This document shows, in pieces, positions 58,707-64,000 of a stretch of 64,000 nucleotides of DNA. The stretch comes from Cordilura impudica (lineage: Eukaryota; Arthropoda; Insecta; Diptera; Scathophagidae): positions 110,807,625 through 110,871,624 of the forward strand of contig OY821517.1 of NCBI GenBank assembly GCA_963682025.1. Direction: 5' to 3'. The translations under genes were made by a program, and so were the position numbers. The notes below the pieces were generated by a model. It was given only the letters and a program-made list of their open reading frames with translations, had not been told where the DNA came from and searched no databases. Each line of letters begins with the position of its first letter. Position 1 is the first letter of the stretch.

Positions 58707-59205
58707 GTGCATGATATATTTCGAAAGAGCTTTCTATATTATTTGGATACCAAGTTTAATATAAAAATTGATAAAATATATTTTTTTGTATTTATATGTA
58801 ATATGTTGTGCAACAAATCCATTTTTGTCTGTAATAATAAGAAAACAAAAACAAACAAATTTATTATTGTTAATAGCTTACAACAAGGTATAGTTAATTT
58901 TCCCATATTTTTGAAATAATTTATATATGACATTTTATATATTATCGAAAATATTATTGGTTTTGCCGATGATATTATAATTTATCATGCAAATACCAAA
59001 TTTGAAAGGATCAGTGACCAAATACAAAACAATTTCAATATTGTAGAAGAATATGCATAAATTGGCAAACGAAAATTATTACCAATATATGTGAAACTTT
59101 ACCTTTTCGACCTCCTATAGGAAAATGCAATCATGTTAAAAAAAATTGAAATCATTGGCATGAAATTAAACGACAGTATAACTATACCAAATAAACAAAT
59201 AGTTA
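58707..59205 (+). pseudogene. jockey-type LINE reverse transcriptase fragment
   Basis: Reads FRKSFLYYLDTKFNIKIDKI, CNMLCNKSIFVCNNKKTKTN and IVNSLQQGIVNFPIF (RT motif B). After a short frame change comes IIGFADDIIIYHANTKFERI with an intact ADD catalytic box, and then NNFNIVEEYA. Further frame changes lead to GMKLNDSITIPNKQIVK, where the LINE is cut by a DINE copy at about 59206. Order and wording are those of a jockey-clade pol. Non-functional. Confidence 0.75.
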
Positions 59206-59935
59206 AAAACTCGGAATCACTTTCTGAGTCGATTTAGCGATGTCCGTCCGTCCGTCCCTCTGTCCGTCTGTCCGTCCGTCCGTCCGTCAGTCTGTCCGTC
59301 CGTGTGTCCATGTAAACTTGTAATCAAACTACAGGTCGCAAATGTGAATATATTTTATTGAAATTTCATATGTAAGCTTCTACCTACTAAGCTATTGAAA
59401 TTGGCGTGCGTGCGTGTTCAGATATAGTCCCCATACAAATGACACCTATTCAAACGAATTAACTTATCATATGATCCAAATTATCATATAACTCTCTGTT
59501 ATATTGGGTTTGTGTATGTTTTTTCTATTCATTTATCAGTACTCCAAAAATAAACTCTTTAGAACAATTCTTAGTCAGAGGCCCCATATAAAGCTGCTTC
59601 CCGATTTTCACTTAAATCTATCAAAAAACAAAAATATTTCGCTGATTTTTCTTAAATTTGGTTTGTATACATTTTTTCAAAATATAAGTGACTTCATCAA
59701 ATAGGGTCAGGATCGGTCCATTTTTTGATCTTATCCGCATATAAATATAGCATCCGATATGAATTTTTTCATATCTGCAACCAAAAAAATTAATAACAAA
59801 TGCACTCAATTTAGGCTTATGCTTATTTTGTATATCGAATTAGTTAGACCGAAAGAATAGGGTCTCTAAGCCATGGTATAGGGTATCGTATAGTCGGTCT
59901 AGACCGACTGTAATTTTCCTATTTGTTTTAAATAA
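59206..59935 (+). mobile_element. DINE-1/mini-me-like repeat, 5' truncated
   Basis: Begins inside the family at CTCGGAATCACTTTCTGAGTC. It has a long (GTCC/GTCT)n at 59240-59303, the usual body and the 3' palindrome AGTCGGTCTAGACCGACT (59892-59909), then GTAATTTTCCTATTTG. It directly follows the LINE RT fragment. Confidence 0.8.
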
Positions 59936-60279
59936 ACGTTTAAAAGGATGTGAATTACATGTTGTATTCGGGAATAAAGTTTGCTGCAGCAACATTAAGG
60001 ATGCTGCAAAAGAATTTCGTTGAATTGGCTCTACGGGTAGAAAATGTTTTATAGTAGTACAAACGAGTCCACGAAGAGAAAACATTAAAAGCAGAAAAGG
60101 CTCCGGACGGGAGAAAATATCAAGTTATGAAAAATACTTAACTAATATGAAAGACTCATTTCCGATACTGTTGCCATTTCAAAATGACCTGATAGTTTGG
60201 GCCTCAAACACGATTCTTTCGAAAAACATATCATTTTCGTGAAAAGGCTCATTGCATTAATATCTCTGAAATAATTCTT

Positions 60280-60720
60280 GCTGACTACCAGAACGAAATT
60301 ACTTTAATCAATGTGAGCGACTAGACTTGGATCTATACACAACATCTCGAAACAACCGAGCACTCGAACGAATATCATGTGTAAGGTGAAGCAGGACCAA
60401 AAACTTCAGGATAATGTCGTTCAGAAATCAAGATATTGGTGGAATACATTATGAATTATTAAAGCATTATGTTAATGATATTTATTGTTCCACAACTATC
60501 GTATTCGCCACATTTAGCATCGTTAGAATTCTGCTTTTGAAAAAGCTCAAAATATCGCACCGGAACACAGTTCTGAGGCGATTGTCTTGAAGACCATTTC
60601 AGAAATCGATTTTAACAACAGTTATGTGGACGCAAAAAATTTGGGGTTAACATTTTGTATCGCATTGGTATTACCATGAAGGGATTACGATGAAATTCGT
60701 TTGGCAAACGAAATATGACT
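60280..60720 (+). pseudogene. decayed mariner transposase fragment
   Basis: Frames around 60318-60480 read DxTWIYTTSRNNRALERISC-like sequence, then RTKNFRIMSFRNQD and GIHYELLKHY; 60500-60545 reads YSPHLASLEFCF. These correspond in order to mariner blocks (DETWIYH..., KVM-F-D--G-IHYELLP, YSPDLAP-D-FLF). The C-terminal part may extend to 60720. Many frame changes; no terminal repeats found. Confidence 0.5.
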
Positions 60721-62130
60721 TGTCATTTGAAAGCATTTGTCCTCAATGGGTTCAAGAGCGGTATGCTTATTCACAATTTTCAGTAATAGTAATAGTACCC
60801 ATCAATTTCTTTAGAAGAAAAATTCAAAATTTTTGTTAACTTTTTGTTTGTTTTTTGAGCGGCTGTGGCTTCAATAATACATCATACTCATACATAATAC
60901 TTTTATGGCAACCTACGTATTACCAAACCAAACACAAACACATTACATTACAACTCTATTGTTTTATGAATATTACATTGGTAATTGTAAATGTACATGA
61001 GCCAGGTTACAAAACGTACATGAAGTAGACAAATAAAATGTTTATTATTGCCTGTTACTTTTTCTTTTCTGCCATTAAATATATAGTATAAATATTCATT
61101 AAATAGGGTGGGCTATATATAGGTCTTTATTACACAAGGTATCTACAACGTATCTATTTATTTCTACAACACACATATCCAAGTATAAACATAGATTGTT
61201 AGGTTATGTATGTCTTGCAAATATGTTACGAGAATCTGTACTTGTATTTGTTACAGAAAGTGCGTTTGTTCTTTAATTGCTTAAATACAAATATATAGAT
61301 TTGAACTTGTTATTTCAAATTGGCTTGACTAGGTGATGGTACGAGTCACTAGCAGAAGAAGGGATATTAAAATTGTAACTAAGGAAATAATAAAAACCGC
61401 TTTTACTATGAAATCTACTCCACTCGATTGATTTACAATAATGGCTGCCATTTATGCTTGAGTGATCCTAAAGTGGTCATAAAATGAAGTTATTTTTAGC
61501 TTTATAGGGCAAAATAAATATAAATAAATGAATTATATAAATATGAGAGTCAATGTTTACAATGGCTTTTATCACAATGAAAATATACGATTTTTAACAT
61601 ATATACGTAATTATATTATTATTTTAATATCATAACTATTCTTATAAAGCTGTTATATTAAAAATCGAAATAAAAGTTTACATTCACCCTTAAGCTATCT
61701 TTGTTTTTCCCAAAAATTATTTAAACTTATCTTCAATAGTTTTGACCACTTTAAGTAAAACATCTTAAGTCTCATCGTCCTGCCAACAAATAAAAAGAGC
61801 AACTTTGCACAAAATTTGCATTTCAACAAATAGAAATTGCTATAGTTAAGGGGAGAAATAAAAAAAACTTAATGAACCAGTAAAAAAGCTGGAAAACTTA
61901 AAAACAATACACAACGACACAAACAAAGTCGTCGTCGTCTATCGCATGAAAAAATAACTTAAAACAAATAGAAGAAATAATGAAACAAAAATAAAAAAAG
62001 AAACCAAACTTACCAGAAATGAGGAAAATAACAAAAAAAAAATTGTAAAAGAAAAACAAAAACCCTTTTTAATGGTTAGTGAATCTCATTAGAATTTAGA
62101 TGAGGCTTAATGAGTCATTGTTTTGTCCGT
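60721..62130. other. no gene seen
   Basis: AT-rich sequence with A-rich runs near 61850-62060. No supported feature. Confidence 0.5.
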
Positions 62131-62160
62131 TGTGTGCGTGTGTGTGTGTGTGTGTGTGTG
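62131..62160 (+). repeat. (TG)n microsatellite
   Basis: TGTGTGCG followed by eleven TG dinucleotides, ending GGTGTATG. Simple repeat. Confidence 0.9.
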
Positions 62161-62559
62161 GGTGTATGCAGCACAAATATTGTATGTACAAACGACACAA
62201 TAAAAGGACAAAGACATTTACGGATAAAGAAATACTAAAATAAATGGCAAACCATATAAAAGCTGAGTAGGCGAAAATAACAAATACACAGCCACTCACA
62301 CATACAATTTTTTGCACTAACATTATAAAATAAAATAGCAGTGGTTTTCTCTAACAACTACAATACTTTTAGAATTATCAAATACAATAATAACCTTGGC
62401 AACATGAGTAATACAATCAAATTACCATGGGCTCCGATTTTGATGCCGAGCAAAATTCATAAGAAAATTAATACTGGAGCCTACGGCCAAGGTCAAGCAG
62501 TAAATGAGCTACTCGAGACGAACCAATAGCTCAAGTAGGAACAAATTAAATTTGTTTAT

Positions 62560-62960
62560 GTTTGAGAGCATGTAAAAATATATATATAAATATTTAGTAT
62601 AACATCTTTCACGGTATTCGTAACCATGGATGGGACATGGGCACACCATTTCATACCCGAGTTTAGTGAAGAGCCAGAATTCAAATGGAGATAAGTCACA
62701 TAAATATAGTGGCTGTAGGACGATATGAGTGTAAATTTGTGCAAAATTGTATCAAGGAAGATGTGATAACTCTGCACTCTTTTGCAAATAGCACTCAAAT
62801 AATATTCTTGGTTAATGGTTTGGTCCAGCGAAAGGAATCCATAAGTATTACCCCACGCTAATCAAAGATATATTTTAACATTACCTTCATTAATGAATGA
62901 ATTTGGCATGATCTTCGTAGTTTTACTTCCCCTTTTGCAAAGTATTTCCTTGATTAATCG
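62560..62960 (-). pseudogene. decayed mariner transposase fragment
   Basis: On the minus strand: KVMLKYIFD*RGVI, then FLSLDQTINQEYYLSAICKR, and lower down DLSPFEFWLFTKL and SMVTNTVKDVI. These match in order the mariner blocks KVML--FFD--GVVH-EFLP, GQTVN-EYYL--L--L and SPDLAP-DFWLFPKL. Several frame changes and a shortened middle; no terminal repeats seen. Confidence 0.55.
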
Positions 62961-63409
62961 GCTGGTCTATCAGTGCTAAGCGGCTTAGTCTTCCAGTGCT
63001 ATTCTACCTCGGGATAACTGGCAGGAACTTACCCGGCCAGTTTGGAAAAGAAGCCTCACCAAAAGCTATAAATTGGTATCATGGATAAGCCATATGTCCG
63101 AAGATGATTCACGGAATTGCATATAACAAAAGCAAAGTAAAACCGGAGAAATGGCTGCCAAATCCCATAATTATGTTGGTGTCCCAAGGTGCAACGTTAC
63201 TAATGATGCTACGTGCGTGGAAAACGAGGAAGTGAATGGGTGAGTCAGTAACCCTGTCAAAGATGACCATTACGGAGAAGTTGGAAGCAAGAGTGTAGCT
63301 TGAAGTCGAGTCAAATGCGTGTATGCGTCGGATACCAGTTGGAAATTTCAAAAGTGGGTTCGGTACGTTGTCGATATCAGCCTTACTCCCCTGATGGAGA
63401 CAATTAGTA

Positions 63410-63680
63410 TGAATAAGCGTAGTAGACACCATATGCAACCTGATTTGAAAATCGAGTGCGGACAGCTATCAATATCACCTCGCATGTCTAGCCATAGGGG
63501 TGATAGCCATAGCAGCAAGAAGGAGTGTAGTAGACGATAAGGTTGAAACAATGGACCAGTAGTCGAAGAGCGAGCTCGGAATGCTACCAAAGTCATCTTG
63601 CATGTGCAGCCATAGGGATGTTTGAGGTAGCAGGATGAATGAGTGTAGTAGACGAGAGTGTTATCAAGAAGTGTCAAGAG
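63410..63680. repeat. degenerate ~115-bp tandem repeat
   Basis: GTGTAGTAGACG (or CGTAGTAGACAC) recurs at about 63417, 63526 and 63644. (A)TCGAG(T)GCGG or AGCGAGCTCGG and CTCGCATGTCTAGCCATAGG or CTTGCATGTGCAGCCATAGG sit at matching offsets. Unit length is about 110-118 bp. The region has higher GC than the rest of the window. Long antisense open frames (63707-63348) are a by-product. Confidence 0.55.
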
Positions 63681-64000
63681 GTATAAGAAAGATGTGCCTT
63701 TTTGCACTGCTAACGATCGAAAATTAGTTGCTGAACCCTTAAATGGTTTTTTTGGGAATGTGCCCTCGTGGAGTTAGGTGGTGGTTGTGGTAGCCCAAAA
63801 TCACGGGAAGAACACAGTAACACGTGGCATAGCATTCAACCAGGCGTTGCGACCCTCAGTGCAACAGGGTCCAGATAGGACCAGCCAAATAACAAAGGGC
63901 GCAGTGTGTGCCAGAGACATCTCTCCACGTTTTTAGTCCCTCTTATGACGAGGACGCATTGTATTCTACCCAGTGCTAAAAAACCGTCTGGCTCTGTCGT
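63681..64000. other. GC-richer unassigned sequence at window edge
   Basis: Composition shifts to about 50 % GC with no family recognised. Together with 62970-63680 it looks like part of a mobile element or repeat that continues beyond the window. Confidence 0.35.

Noticed and set aside
62341..62529. Plus-strand open frame with a mixed-composition C-terminus (GAYGQGQAVNELLETNQ)
   Set aside because: Short, no splice context and no recognised family.
63348..63707. 119-codon minus-strand open frame
   Set aside because: Spans a degenerate tandem repeat with no recognisable domain; overlapping frames are also open on both strands.

Overview
The window is AT-rich eukaryotic DNA, most likely from a schizophoran fly with a large, transposon-loaded genome. 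The evidence is fly-style short introns with GTAAGT/CAG borders, many copies of a DINE-1/mini-me-like dispersed repeat carrying (GGAC)n, DD41D mariner transposases of the type known from tephritid flies, and several dipteran-type LINE, piggyBac and Harbinger remnants. There are no operons, bacterial-type genes or CRISPR arrays. Species and family are inferences.

Host coding signal is sparse and on the minus strand. An 88-nt exon (10273-10360) encodes the first half of an RRM of the TIA-1/TIAR family and resembles RRM2 of Drosophila Rox8 or trv. A candidate 3' end lies at 2111-2264: a 33-nt micro-exon, a 53-nt intron and a terminal exon. An unassigned open exon with a good splice acceptor lies at 12387-12729. 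The window may therefore be mostly intron of a long TIA-like gene, but I could not find the exons for the rest of RRM2 or for RRM3 between the first two pieces.

Region by region. 0-10 kb: AATCGCC minisatellites, two Helitron-like 3' ends, and a 3.2-kb CR1/jockey-type LINE with a probable 10-bp target duplication inserted in minisatellite. 11-16 kb: a foldback repeat, then a complete piggyBac element (TTAA site, CCC...GGG ends, one 69-nt intron, one frameshift) with palindromic subterminal boxes. 18-23 kb: a small inverted repeat, then a three-level nest (DINE copy < LINE with RNase H < DD41D mariner). 25-31 kb: inverted repeats, a LINE fossil, a 2.8-kb near-perfect foldback with an 8-bp target duplication, and a second, gutted piggyBac. 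32.5-36.4 kb: a foldback element split by DINE and Helitron-like copies, plus a further DINE copy. 37.4-41.9 kb: a composite element with 0.4-0.6-kb terminal inverted repeats; it holds a broken, unclassified transposase-like ORF, itself interrupted by a Harbinger fragment with both a Myb-like gene and a HARBI1-like gene. 44-50 kb: a degenerate LINE, tandem repeats and DINE copies. 51.3-52.6 kb: a nearly intact DD41D mariner. 52.8-64 kb: DINE copies, minisatellites, a Helitron-like end, a jockey-type RT fragment, two mariner fossils and a degenerate tandem array.

The genes do not form a pathway. What the window shows is successive waves of transposition, several of which can be ordered by nesting. 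The structures I consider most worth a second look are the composite at 37.4-41.9 kb, the palindromic boxes of the piggyBac element, and the giant foldback at 26.6-29.4 kb.
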